Below are positions 35,041 to 44,631 of a stretch of 45,679 nucleotides of DNA, piece after piece. Positions within the stretch are counted from its first letter, which is position 1. Every line of letters starts with the position of its first letter. The position numbers and the translations under genes were made by a program. The notes beneath the pieces are model-generated. The model did not search any database. It was not told the origin of the DNA and saw only the letters and a list, made by a program, of their open reading frames with translations. This DNA comes from Synergistaceae bacterium (GTDB lineage Bacteria; Synergistota; Synergistia; Synergistales; Aminobacteriaceae). The stretch lies in contig JAAYLU010000018.1 in assembly GCA_012521675.1 (NCBI GenBank), positions 1-45,679 of the forward strand, written 5' to 3'.

Positions 35041-36041
35041 CTCGCTATCGAGGCCGCCATCCTGCGCCAGGCGTGGCGCCTGCCGCGGATCGCGATGGAG
35101 TAGGCGAGGATATTCTCCGGCACTGCCACGCCCGGGCTGTAGCCCGAGTCACCGATGTGGTGGATATCCGCCCCGCTGCACTTGCACCAGAGGGCGATAC
35201 GCCTGATGGTGCTCTCGTCCGCTCCCTCCTGCGACGTGCCGATGGAGGTCATCGCCATGGCGCCCTTCGAGTGTATCATCTCGACGAGCGAACGCGCCAG
35301 CTCGGGCGTGATGCCCGGCACTGTGCCGGGGGCGGGGATGAGGACTATGTCCGCGCCGTCATCAATCCAGCGTTCTATGATAGACTCGTCCACCAGGTCC
35401 GCACCCGCGTCCGCGAGCGACCCGGCCGCGTGCATCTTTCCCGCCGCGATGATCGGGTCTGCCCCCACCGCCTCTCGTATGCCCCTGATGGACTCGGCTA
35501 TCGAGGATGTCGTCACGCCGGTGGCCGGGTTCCCGGTTATCAGGAGCATGTCCACTCCCTGCTCTATAGCGAGTTTGGCGATCCCGGGCGTCGCCCTGCG
35601 TCCCTCCGGAAGTGCGACCTGCGGCCCGGAGAGGCGCTCCGCCGTGTCCACCGGCTCCAGGTTTATCGCTATCGGCCGTCCGACGAGCCGCTTCAGGGCC
35701 GATATGGCCGAGGGAGCGCCGTCGCCCCGGACGCTCGCCGCACGCCCCTGCCCGTAGGTCCTCAGGAAGAACTCCTCGTCGCTGCCTATCTCCAGGCCCT
35801 CGATATTCGGGGCGAGCACGTCGTACATGTTCAGCAGGATGATGTCCGCGCCGAAGGCCCTCGCCACCTCGGCGTTGGTCACGTCGCCCAGCAGCGCCGC
35901 CGCCGGGGCTATCACCTCCGCGGCGAGGGTGCGCCCCTCGGCGGACCTTATGCTGGTCAGAAGCTCGCGCCCGCTCATGGCGAGCAGGTCGGACGCGTTC
36001 GCGTCCAGAATGCGTCTTGTCACCTGTTTCTCCTTTCTCAT
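35037..36041 (-). CDS. Uncharacterised TIM-barrel protein of the nag operon (DUF7916-like)
   Basis: The 334-residue protein has the strand and loop pattern of a TIM barrel with several conserved patches: SAEGRTLAAEV, GDVTNAEVARAFGADIILLN, INLEPVD, ITGNPATGVT, IIAAGKMHAAG, IVLIPAPGTVPG, TSIGTSQEGAD, and HHIGDSGY. It recalls the PEP phosphonomutase-like DUF7916 family, which I remember from Firmicute sugar operons. The reaction is not known. It overlaps nagB (four bases) and the EIIA gene (four bases), so it is made together with GlcNAc catabolism proteins. It may act on a GlcNAc- or MurNAc-derived phosphate, but that is a guess. Confidence 0.7.
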   Translation of the reverse strand: MRKEKQVTRRILDANASDLLAMSGRELLTSIRSAEGRTLAAEVIAPAAALLGDVTNAEVARAFGADIILLNMYDVLAPNIEGLEIGSDEEFFLRTYGQGRAASVRGDGAPSAISALKRLVGRPIAINLEPVDTAERLSGPQVALPEGRRATPGIAKLAIEQGVDMLLITGNPATGVTTSSIAESIRGIREAVGADPIIAAGKMHAAGSLADAGADLVDESIIERWIDDGADIVLIPAPGTVPGITPELARSLVEMIHSKGAMAMTSIGTSQEGADESTIRRIALWCKCSGADIHHIGDSGYSPGVAVPENILAYSIAIRGRRHAWRRMAASIAR

Positions 36042-36763
36042 CCCAGGAGGGCGGCCGCGGCCTCGTCCAGAATGACAGTCGTGTCCGGGTGGAGCTGAAG
36101 CAGGGATGCGGGAAGCTCCGGCGTTATCGGCCCGCGCGTCATTCCAAGGACAGGCTCGGCCTTCGACTGGCCAGACGCGAGGAGGAGTATGCGGCGCGCG
36201 TTCATTATCGTCCCTACCCCCATCGTGATCGCGGTCGTCGGCACCTCCCCGTCGGCGAAAAAGTGCGAGTTCGCCTCGATAGTGCTGTCGCTTAGCCGGG
36301 CCAGGTGCGTGTGGACGCTAAGCTCGCTCCCCGGCTCGTTGAAGCCTATGTGTCCGTCGCGCCCCAGTCCGAGCACCAGGATATCGATTCCGCCCGCCTT
36401 GCGGATGGCCTCCTCGTAGCGCAGGCTCTCCGCCTCCAGGTCGCTCGCGGTGCCGTCGGGGATGTGGGTGCTCTCCGGCCTGATGTTTACGTGGGAGAAG
36501 AGGTGTTCCTGCATGAAGAAGCGGTAGCTCTGAGGGTCGTCGGGCCTCAGGCCGACGTACTCGTCCAGGTTGAACGAGATCGCGTGCGAGAAATCCGCGA
36601 CCCCCTCCCCGTGCAGCCGTACAAGCTCCCTGTAGAGTCCCTTGGGCGTCTCTCCGGTCGGCAGCCCGAGCACGCTCTCCGGCCTTTGAATTAGTTGAGA
36701 GACCAGTATGCAGGCCGCCATGCGGCTCATCCGGTCATAGTCCTTTGCGATTACAATGCGCAT
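36038..36763 (-). CDS. nagB: Glucosamine-6-phosphate deaminase
   Basis: NagB turns glucosamine 6-phosphate into fructose 6-phosphate and ammonia. The 241-residue protein shows LGLPTGETPKGLY, the catalytic Asp in FNLDEYVGL (D67), and GLGRDGHIGFNEPG (D136, H138). It is close to the short monomeric form and lacks the C-terminal allosteric extension of E. coli NagB. AAGGAGGTC before the ATG is a strong ribosome site. The start overlaps the end of nagA by 29 bases. The product enters glycolysis at the phosphofructokinase step, for which an enzyme is encoded at 15041-16309. Confidence 0.94.
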   Translation of the reverse strand: MRIVIAKDYDRMSRMAACILVSQLIQRPESVLGLPTGETPKGLYRELVRLHGEGVADFSHAISFNLDEYVGLRPDDPQSYRFFMQEHLFSHVNIRPESTHIPDGTASDLEAESLRYEEAIRKAGGIDILVLGLGRDGHIGFNEPGSELSVHTHLARLSDSTIEANSHFFADGEVPTTAITMGVGTIMNARRILLLASGQSKAEPVLGMTRGPITPELPASLLQLHPDTTVILDEAAAALLG

Positions 36764-37892
36764 TTCGGTTGAAGACCTCCTTGCCTCCGATATAAGTCCC
36801 TATAACGCTCCAGTCGTCGTCGAGCAGCGCGAAGTCGGCGTAATAGCCGGGCTCTAGCCTGCCCCTGTGCCTCTCCCCGATAAGCTTCGCGGGGTTGGCC
36901 GAAACGAGTCTGACCGCCTCCCAAAGGGGCAGCCCGACCGAGCAGGCGTAATTCTTCATGGCGACGTCGAGAGTCAGCACGCTTCCGGCGATCGTCCCGT
37001 CCGCCAGCAACGCCCTCCTTCCTCGCACCATCACCCTCTGCCCTCCAAGGTCCCGCTCCCCGTCGCCCAGCCCTGCGCCGCGCATGGCGTCCGACACCAG
37101 CACGACCCTGTCAAGGCCCTTTATCTTGTGCAACAGGCGGAAGACCGCCGTGTGAGAGTGGACTCCGTCGGCGATAAGCTCGCAGAAGACGTCGGCGTCG
37201 AGGGCCGCTCCCACCAGTCCCGGCTCCCTGTGGTGGAATGGTGGCATGCCGTTGAACAGGTGGGTCACGCTGCTCGCTCCCCGGTCGAATGCCTGCATGG
37301 CCTGTTCGTAGGTCGCCTGCGAATGCCCTATAGATGGAACTATGCCCTCCTCCCGCAGGGCCTTGAGGAGGGAGAAAGCCTCATCTTCCTCGGGGGCGAA
37401 TGTCACCAGTCGAAGGACATCGCTCCACCTCCGGACGAACCCCGGATCGGGCCGTCGAACATGGGTGCCGTCCTGGGCACCGACGCGACCGGGGCTGATG
37501 AACGGTCCCTCGAGGTGGGCCCCCAGCACTGTCGCGCCGTTCCATACCGCCCCCTTAGCAACCTTCACCGCGTCGAGAGCGGCCTCGATACGCTCCGAGG
37601 ACATCGTCATCGTGGTGGGGCAGAAGGCCGTGACACCATGAGCCGCCAGGCCCGCCGCGATGGTCTCGAGCGAGCCGGCCTCCGCGTCCATCGCGTCCGA
37701 TCCGAGCCCCCCGTGGACGTGGACGTCTATGAAGCCGGGGACGATCCATGCACCGCCTGCGTCCAGCAGCTCCGCCCCGGACGGGATCTCCGCCTCCGGG
37801 ACGAAGTCGATCACTCGTTCGTCGAACAGCAGCGCCAGACCGTCAAACCAGGATCTGCCGGCGACTATTCTACTCCCTGCAAGCGCCTTCAT
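36735..37892 (-). CDS. nagA: N-acetylglucosamine-6-phosphate deacetylase
   Basis: NagA removes the acetyl group from GlcNAc 6-phosphate. The 385-residue amidohydrolase has DVHVHGG, the metal Glu in GAHLEGPFIS, SIGHSQA, THLFNGMPPFHHREPG and the catalytic Asp in VLVSDAMRGAG. The C-terminal LEPGYYADFALLD closes the composite barrel. It lies 147 bases after nagE, and two hairpins in that gap may tune expression. It overlaps nagB. Confidence 0.94.
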   Translation of the reverse strand: MKALAGSRIVAGRSWFDGLALLFDERVIDFVPEAEIPSGAELLDAGGAWIVPGFIDVHVHGGLGSDAMDAEAGSLETIAAGLAAHGVTAFCPTTMTMSSERIEAALDAVKVAKGAVWNGATVLGAHLEGPFISPGRVGAQDGTHVRRPDPGFVRRWSDVLRLVTFAPEEDEAFSLLKALREEGIVPSIGHSQATYEQAMQAFDRGASSVTHLFNGMPPFHHREPGLVGAALDADVFCELIADGVHSHTAVFRLLHKIKGLDRVVLVSDAMRGAGLGDGERDLGGQRVMVRGRRALLADGTIAGSVLTLDVAMKNYACSVGLPLWEAVRLVSANPAKLIGERHRGRLEPGYYADFALLDDDWSVIGTYIGGKEVFNRNAHCNRKGL

Positions 37893-37912
37893 TCCACCAC
37901 CTCCGCGCCAAA

Positions 37913-37977
37913 GAGCCCTCCCTCCGGCTCGCGAAGGGAGGGCTCGTCATAGCGACCGGTTTGGGCGGTCCGCCCAA
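37913..37977 (-). promoter_or_regulatory. Two tandem hairpins between nagE and nagA
   Basis: One stem is 11 perfect base pairs (37913-37923 with 37935-37945, loop of 11); the other is seven base pairs (37961-37967 with 37971-37977, loop of three). Neither has a T-run on the minus strand. They could slow the message decay of nagE or reduce read-through into nagA. Confidence 0.6.
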
Positions 37978-38039
37978 GTTCCGGCATTTTACCGGTCCGC
38001 GCGGTGGTCGCCGCGCCATCCGGTACGGGCGAAGCCTCC

Positions 38040-39397
<1,358 letters not shown>

Positions 39398-39422
<25 letters not shown>

Positions 39423-39670
39423 CTGCAACACCTTCCCTGTATTGTTATCGAGGGCGACGCCCCCTTGAAACACTGGATGCCGAACAAGATCTCGTACTTG
39501 AATCTCTTTTCCCTGTAGATGCACTTGGAGTACTCTACCGTTATCCGAGGCTCCACGAACGCCGGGCGGCGCTTGGGCGTCCGGACGTTCTCGGGAGAGA
39601 AGGGCTCGCCTTTTCCAACAGGCAACAGGCGAATCTGCGGACTCCCTCCACGACACATAGTCATATACAT
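39398..39670 (-). CDS. Possible small leader ORF before nagE (90 codons)
   Basis: I do not recognise it. The frame runs from 39670 to 39398 and overlaps the nagE start by 25 bases. Its middle has many G- or C-ending codons and a basic composition (RTPKRRPAFVEPRITVEYSK, then CIYREKRFKYEILFG), as a real gene would. It starts within a few bases of the predicted nagE transcript start, with no proper ribosome site. A plus-strand frame (39519-39749) covers much of the same region. It may be a leader peptide, a decayed gene or chance. Confidence 0.25.
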
Positions 39671-39679
39671 GTCATGCGG

Positions 39680-39708
39680 ACTATACTACTTGGCCGGGGT
39701 CGCGTCAA
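39680..39708 (-). promoter_or_regulatory. Promoter of the nag operon
   Basis: On the minus strand TTGACG (39708-39703) and TATAGT (39685-39680) are 17 bases apart. Transcription would start near 39673, giving a leader of about 250 bases before nagE. A long leader is a usual place for antitermination control of glucose-type PTS genes. One small hairpin (39450-39464) precedes the ribosome site. Confidence 0.7.
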
Positions 39709-39755
39709 TCAGATACGACCGGTACTTTGAATATGGAGCAAAAAACTAAAATGCC

Positions 39756-39783
39756 TTGACTTTTAAATGAATTATCATATACT
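39756..39783 (+). promoter_or_regulatory. Promoter of the peroxiredoxin gene
   Basis: TTGACT (39756-39761) and TATACT (39778-39783) are 16 bases apart within an AT-rich stretch, about 90 bases before the GTG start. The stretch 39423-39872 contains this promoter, the divergent nag promoter and the doubtful leader ORF; I see nothing else in it. Confidence 0.7.
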
Positions 39784-39872
39784 AACCATCGTAAATACGT
39801 GCGCATGGACTTTCAATGTGGTATCTTTAGTGCAGGCACAAGTATTGCATTCAAAAGAAAGGGGGATTAGTC

Positions 39873-40595
39873 GTGAGCGAGGCTAAGGCAGGTTGCACTG
39901 TTCCCGCCCCTGAGGTGGAGGGCGTCGGAAAGGACGCCGCCCATGGCGAGACTATCAAGAAGGAGGTCGTTCGGATGGGAGTAACAGTCGGGATGAAGGC
40001 GCCTGATTTCACCGCGCCTGCGTTTTACAAGGGTGGTTTCACGACCGTAAAGCTGTCGCAGTTCGCGGGGAAGTGGGTGTCGCTCTGCTTCTACCCGGGC
40101 GATTTCACTTTCGTATGAGCGACGGAGGTGTCGGCGGTCGCCGACCGTTACGCGGAGTTTCAGGCTCTTGGAACCGAGGTTATATCCATGAGCGTCGACA
40201 GCCAGTTCGTCCACAAGGTGTGGAACGACGTGGAGCTCTCCAAGATGATAGAGGCCGGGGGAGTTCCCTTCCACATGGGTTCGGACGGCGGCGGGGCGAT
40301 AGGGACGATCTACGGGGTGTACGATGCTGCGCACGGAGTGGACGTTCGCGGGCGCTTCATAATCGACCCGGACGGAGTGATCCAGGCGATGGAGGTGCTT
40401 ACCCCTCCGGTCGGGCGCAACGTGGACGAGACCCTGCGCCAGATCCAGGCGTTCCAGCTTGTGCGCAAGACTGGCGGGGGAGAGGTCACCCCGTCGGGCT
40501 GGACTCCGGGAGGAAAGGTTCTCAAGCCGGGGCCGGAGCTTGTCGGCAACGTCTGGAAGGAGTGGACCCCGAAGGACGTCTACAAAAAGAAGTAG
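39873..40595 (+). CDS. prxU: Selenocysteine-containing peroxiredoxin (in-frame TGA = Sec82)
   Basis: Reading through the TGA at 40116-40118 joins two frames into one 240-residue AhpC/TSA-type peroxiredoxin. The family reads [10 protein letters not shown] with the peroxidatic Cys, then ATE or PTE; here it is [16 protein letters not shown], so selenocysteine replaces that Cys exactly. Peroxiredoxins reduce peroxides using thiols. Other landmarks are [12 protein letters not shown] (about 37-48), [25 protein letters not shown], and [10 protein letters not shown]. The late VCP resolving Cys is replaced (GGEVTPSGW), so it is a 1-Cys/1-Sec type. The GTG start (AAGGGGG site) is kept because the N-terminal [16 protein letters not shown] stretch resembles relatives; ATG 39975 after AAGGAGGTC is an alternative. 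A hairpin follows the TGA. Confidence 0.9.
40119..40153 (+). promoter_or_regulatory. Bacterial SECIS element in prxU
   Basis: A perfect 6-bp stem GTCGGC/GCCGAC (40130-40135 with 40140-40145) closes a four-base GGTC loop, whose first base is 18 nucleotides after the TGA. A GGUC apical loop is the known SelB-binding loop of E. coli fdhF. Flanking GCG (40119-40121) and CGC (40151-40153) could extend the lower stem. Confidence 0.85.
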
Positions 40596-40605
40596 AGACG
40601 GCACG

Positions 40606-40642
40606 AAAAAAAAGACGCCCCTTTGCAAAGGGGCGTCTTTTT
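40606..40642. terminator. Bidirectional Rho-independent terminator
   Basis: A perfect stem (40614-40624 with 40627-40637) is flanked by an A-run and a T-run, so it works both for prxU (+) and for the convergent gene ending at 40645 (-). Confidence 0.9.
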
Positions 40643-40644
40643 CA

Positions 40645-42720
40645 TCAAGGTCGGCGGAGCACGACGATCAGGAGGGGCAGAAGCAGCAAAAGCGTCCCCG
40701 TGCCCGTGCCCCCGGGCAGGAGCTGGCATCCGTTGGTATTCTCCTCCGGGTCGGAATTCGGGGAGGGGACGGCGAGGATTATCGGATCCGAGAAGATCCC
40801 GTCCTTGAGGCCGTCCAGGAATATGAACCATCCCTCTTGGAACGGCTGTACCGCTTTATCCGGGTTGCGCGCCGCGCCGTCGAAGAGGAGTGCACGGAAG
40901 TTGATCACGTAGGCGGAGTCTCTCTCCCTCGCGTCGAAGAAGCCCTCGACCCCGGGGCCGCTCGTGTGCGAGGTGAAAAACGCCCCCAAGGGATGCCCGG
41001 ATCTCGTTGCGCACTTGACCAAGTCGAACAGGCGAATGTTCTCTCCCTCGCCCACGGCCTTGAATATCCTGATCTCACGCAGCAGAACCTCGTTCATGGG
41101 CTCTCCGGACTCTATCGCCTCTTTGATTCTTTCTGCCAGCTTCGGGTCGGCGGCCGAAAGAGAGGAGTGGTACACCGTCAATGTGTAGCTGACGGTCAGG
41201 AATCTGCCTGCAAGGTCTTCCTCTACGGGCTGGAACTTGAAGCTGTCCGCGATGAGAGTCAGAGGCGACGCCTCGTTGCCCTCCGCGTCTCTTGTGATAA
41301 GGGACGCAAGCTTGCCGGACAAGACAAGCAATTCCTCGTCCGTGATGCCTCTGGATTCAAGAGCAGGTATGGGATCAGCCGTGAGTACTCGTATCTGGGA
41401 GCGCTGGCCCGGTCCGAGATCGAGGATTCTTCGTCTATTGGATATCAAGCTTGCAAGCCTGGCATTTTCTGTCTTGTTGAAGTCGAGCAAAGAGAAGACC
41501 GGCTCCGCCGCCTCGCCGGGGGCCGGGTCCTCGTCGTCCTCTTGAGGTTCCGGCTCCTGTATGGGCCCGATGCCCGGATTTCCGACCAGTCGGTCCTCGA
41601 TCTTACCGGGGTCGTCAACTTCTGCTTCGTCATCGACGATCACCTGGTCTTCTTCGGTCTCGACGGGTTCGGGGACGTCCGGGTCCTCGTCCGTCTCTTG
41701 TATGAATGGATCGGGAGGCGTGGGCATGGCAGGCCCATCGTCGGGAGGCATGTGAGCAGTATGAGGCGAAGAGGCGTAAAGATCCGGGACGACCACATAT
41801 CCACCAGACGGCCCGGGAGGAGTCTGTTCTTCCGGCGTCTCGATCCTTGTGCTGGTGCCGGCCCTGGCGGCCCCGCCGATGCGGGCATAGAAGGCCGATA
41901 TGAAGATGCCCTCTCCGGCGTCGATTACGACTGTCTCCGCGTTGGGGGTGTTCCATCCGCTGGTCGCCCGGAAGGAGACAGTGTACTCGCCCGGGGCCAG
42001 CCCGTCAAGGGATGCGCCGCTTTTCAGCCACGGTCCGTCCAGCCTCCACCCGGCCTCCTCGGGACCGTCGATCTCGATGGTGATCGATCCGGTGGGAATG
42101 TACGCCGCATACAGCTCTTCAGTGCCGCCGGGGGCAAGGGAGACCATCATGTCGGAGGGTTTCAGCCATCCGACGACCTCGGTGAACGATACTACGTAAT
42201 CGCCCGGAAGAAGTCCCTCCAAAAGCCCGTCCGACTTGGTGTACCCGCCCGGTTTTCCCGGGTTCAGGCTCCATTCGGCCTCCGCCGGCCCGTCTATCGC
42301 GATTTTGACGGATGCGGTCAGAGGAGCGTAGACCCCCGCGGCCCTGGCTTCGCTGTCCCCGGAGATAGTCACCTGCATGGGGTCGGGAGTCTTCCAGCCG
42401 ATTATTCCGCTGAAGGTGATGTTTACATCTCCCTCCTCAAGGACTAGCGTATCCTCCGGGCGCCTCCACGTCTTTCCTCCATCGATGCTCCACCTGGCTC
42501 CCGCGGACTCGGCGTCTTCGGGAAGGAGTGCGACGGACAGGCTGCCCCAGCTGGTCGCGGGTGTCTCGTCCGAAGAGGGGGGATCCGGTGTCTCTGCCGT
42601 ATCAAGCGCCATTTCCACTCCCTCAAGGAGGATATCAGCGGTCGCGGGTACACAGCCCATCGGCAGCAGAAAGACGGCCGCGATTATTACGATGCAGATT
42701 CTAGTCACTGTACGAAACAC
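40645..42720 (-). CDS. Secreted Synerg-CTERM protein with three PEGA-like repeats
   Basis: The 691-residue protein has a signal peptide (RICIVIIAAVFLLPMGCVPATA). Three related beta-rich repeats of about 70 residues follow (about 58-285), each with a W-S-x-D/N-G or GWR/GWK pattern, GDYVVSF or GEYTVSF, and GW(K/L/N)(T/K)P. A Pro/Glu/Asp-rich linker (about 290-405, VPEPVETEEDQVIVDDEAEV) precedes a C-terminal domain with LTADPIPALESRGITDEEL and FKFQPVEEDLAGRF. The end has NTNGCQLLPGGTGTGT, a hydrophobic LLLLLPLLIVVL and RRP, a weaker form of the sorting tail. It may be anchored to the outer surface; the ligand is unknown. A Cys near 23 could make it a lipoprotein instead. Confidence 0.78.
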   Translation of the reverse strand: MFRTVTRICIVIIAAVFLLPMGCVPATADILLEGVEMALDTAETPDPPSSDETPATSWGSLSVALLPEDAESAGARWSIDGGKTWRRPEDTLVLEEGDVNITFSGIIGWKTPDPMQVTISGDSEARAAGVYAPLTASVKIAIDGPAEAEWSLNPGKPGGYTKSDGLLEGLLPGDYVVSFTEVVGWLKPSDMMVSLAPGGTEELYAAYIPTGSITIEIDGPEEAGWRLDGPWLKSGASLDGLAPGEYTVSFRATSGWNTPNAETVVIDAGEGIFISAFYARIGGAARAGTSTRIETPEEQTPPGPSGGYVVVPDLYASSPHTAHMPPDDGPAMPTPPDPFIQETDEDPDVPEPVETEEDQVIVDDEAEVDDPGKIEDRLVGNPGIGPIQEPEPQEDDEDPAPGEAAEPVFSLLDFNKTENARLASLISNRRRILDLGPGQRSQIRVLTADPIPALESRGITDEELLVLSGKLASLITRDAEGNEASPLTLIADSFKFQPVEEDLAGRFLTVSYTLTVYHSSLSAADPKLAERIKEAIESGEPMNEVLLREIRIFKAVGEGENIRLFDLVKCATRSGHPLGAFFTSHTSGPGVEGFFDARERDSAYVINFRALLFDGAARNPDKAVQPFQEGWFIFLDGLKDGIFSDPIILAVPSPNSDPEENTNGCQLLPGGTGTGTLLLLLPLLIVVLRRP

Positions 42721-42798
42721 CTGTCCGCACCCCCTTTTTTCTTTTCACAAGTGTAGGTTGCAAGAGTCGATATGTCAACGATTTACTGGTTTTAAGCG

Positions 42799-44475
42799 CT
42801 ATTTTCTGCCAGTCAGTCCGAAAGCCAAGGGCAGGAGGAAGAACAAGACTGACGCGCCTCCGCCAAGGGCGTTGCAACCGCCACCGCCGTCCCCTCCGGG
42901 TCTTGGGTCGGGGCCGGGAGGCTCGTCGGAGTACTCGCAGGCACCGATGTCGACGCCTTCTCCCCTGGGCCTCGCCATTCCGCGCTGGTCAGTGGCCGGG
43001 ATCGCCACATTGCCCGAGATCCTTGTTCCAACGGCAAGGCCCGAGTCGATGGCGGGGCTCTCGGGGTCGGGCAGGCAGGTATCTGTATGACCTCCGTTGT
43101 TGAGCAGAGCGCCGAGTCTTGGATCCTCGTCTATGTTGCCGTCGCCTCCGAAACCGCCCTCGACGATGCTGTAGGAGACGGTCATGGTCCCGCCCTCGGA
43201 GCGAATCTCGCTGCTGTCCCTCCACAGTATGGAGTTTGCCACTACGGGGCTGCACTGGAAGTTGAACATCCCCCCTCCAACGGCCGCCCTGTTGAGGGTA
43301 AATGTGGAGTTGACGATTATAACGCTGCTCTTGTCGTTCAGAATCGCTCCTCCGTTTGCAGCGGCGCTGTTCGAGTAGAAAGTGCAGTTGATTATGACCG
43401 GGTCGCTGTCAAAGCTGGTGATAGCTCCCCCGTTCTCGGATCTGTTGGAGTCGAATGTGGAGGCGGTTATCCTGGGAGAACACTCCGAATTGAACAGCCC
43501 TCCTCCCTCGATCATGGACCTGTTGGCTGAAAAGGAGACATCTTTGATCACGGGGCTGCTCTTCCAGTTTGCCATCCCACCGCCGGACTCCAGCGCGACG
43601 TTTCCGTAGAAAGCCGATTTTTCTATGGACGGGGCAGCGGTTTGAGCGGCACTCTCGTCCTCCTTGGCACAGTAGGTTAGAAGCCCTCCCCCCGACCTCG
43701 CCCTGTTGTTAGCGAAGGAGCAGTCCGATATCGAAAGGCTGCTGTCCTCGACATAAACGCCGCCTCCAAAGTTCCCCTCGTTGTCCGAGAAGAGAGTGTC
43801 CCTTATCATCGGGGCGCCGTCTTTTACATAAAGCCCGCCTCCGTGATCGCCTCGGTTGTCATGAAAATGGCAGTTCGTTATCCTTGTGTAGCCGCTGTTT
43901 ATCCTCATCCCTCCGCCGCAGCCCAGATCGCCCTCGTCGTTTGCCCTGCCGCCCGTTATGGTTAGGCCGTCCATTGTGGAGGGGATGCCGAAGTCGTCGC
44001 TGACCACCACCACGCTGTAGCTGTTGGATAAAGTGCCTTCGGGCAGTTCGATGACTCCGCTCAAGATCGTGGGGTTTCTCTCCCAGTCACGTTGGCTGCG
44101 CGCCGTCTCGTTCCCCGCGAAGCCTCCGAAAAGCGCTACACCGGGGTTCAAGAAGAAAGAGTGTTCCCTGGGCGTCTTTTCGGGCGTATCGTCGTCCTTC
44201 GCTCTTTGATCCTCGGAGGAGTCGGGAACCGAGTAGGGGCGGTAGCTCCCAGCTGCGAGCCAGAACTCGTGCCCGTTTCCGGATTTTTCCAGGGTCTCGA
44301 TGAATCCGCGCTCTCCCAGTGCCTTCTCCCAGGAGGAGCCATCGCCCGTCCCTCCGGGTTTGACTTTGTAAACGTAGGCCTGCACCGCAGAAGCGGAGAA
44401 TAGGCAGAGCAAGACTGCCAGAAGCGGCGCTATCAGAGTTGCGCGTTTATGGGTTCCGATCGACGACCTCATCAT
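42799..44475 (-). CDS. Secreted Synerg-CTERM beta-helix protein
   Basis: From ATG 44475 the 558-residue protein has a signal peptide (KRATLIAPLLAVLLCLFSAS, ending AVQA) and then YVYKVKPGGTGDGSSWEKAL. Beta-helix repeats with GGGM, GGGL or GGGV every 22-26 residues run from about 95 to 440, followed by NSILWRDSSEI, GALLNNGGHTDTC, SPAIDSG and DQRGMARPRGEG. The tail is GGDGGGGC, a hydrophobic VLFFLLPLAFGL, and GRK. It is a paralogue of the protein at 25966-27567. GGAAGGTGG before 44475 fixes the start; a longer frame to 44610 has no ribosome site. The family probably binds surfaces or glycans. Confidence 0.85.
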   Translation of the reverse strand: MMRSSIGTHKRATLIAPLLAVLLCLFSASAVQAYVYKVKPGGTGDGSSWEKALGERGFIETLEKSGNGHEFWLAAGSYRPYSVPDSSEDQRAKDDDTPEKTPREHSFFLNPGVALFGGFAGNETARSQRDWERNPTILSGVIELPEGTLSNSYSVVVVSDDFGIPSTMDGLTITGGRANDEGDLGCGGGMRINSGYTRITNCHFHDNRGDHGGGLYVKDGAPMIRDTLFSDNEGNFGGGVYVEDSSLSISDCSFANNRARSGGGLLTYCAKEDESAAQTAAPSIEKSAFYGNVALESGGGMANWKSSPVIKDVSFSANRSMIEGGGLFNSECSPRITASTFDSNRSENGGAITSFDSDPVIINCTFYSNSAAANGGAILNDKSSVIIVNSTFTLNRAAVGGGMFNFQCSPVVANSILWRDSSEIRSEGGTMTVSYSIVEGGFGGDGNIDEDPRLGALLNNGGHTDTCLPDPESPAIDSGLAVGTRISGNVAIPATDQRGMARPRGEGVDIGACEYSDEPPGPDPRPGGDGGGGCNALGGGASVLFFLLPLAFGLTGRK

Positions 44476-44560
44476 GCCAAGACCACCTTCCAAAAGAGAG
44501 TAACGGACAACCGACAGGAGTCCAACCCCCTGTGATGGTCCGATTTTTCCTATGCATACG

Positions 44561-44566
44561 ATTATA
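44561..44566 (-). promoter_or_regulatory. Probable -10 box before the beta-helix gene
   Basis: A minus-strand TATAAT lies 86 bases before ATG 44475. No clear -35 hexamer is seen. The remaining part of the 44476-44807 stretch holds a dispersed repeat and the terminator of the lyase gene. Confidence 0.4.
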
Positions 44567-44631
44567 CTACAAAGCCGATATCTCAAGGAGCTTGCGACCA
44601 GGGAACCCATTAGCGGACCGCCTTCGGCGGG

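Noticed and set aside
39423-39656. N-terminal extension of NagE to 39656
   Set aside because: The extra 78 residues are outside the family, and a good ribosome site precedes ATG 39422.
40116-40118. Pseudogene or sequencing error in the peroxiredoxin gene
   Set aside because: The stop is at the exact catalytic Cys codon, the frame is otherwise clean on both sides, and a perfect GGTC-loop hairpin follows.
40459-42447. Plus-strand frame of 662 codons
   Set aside because: It crosses the end of the peroxiredoxin gene, the terminator and the antisense of the Synerg-CTERM gene.
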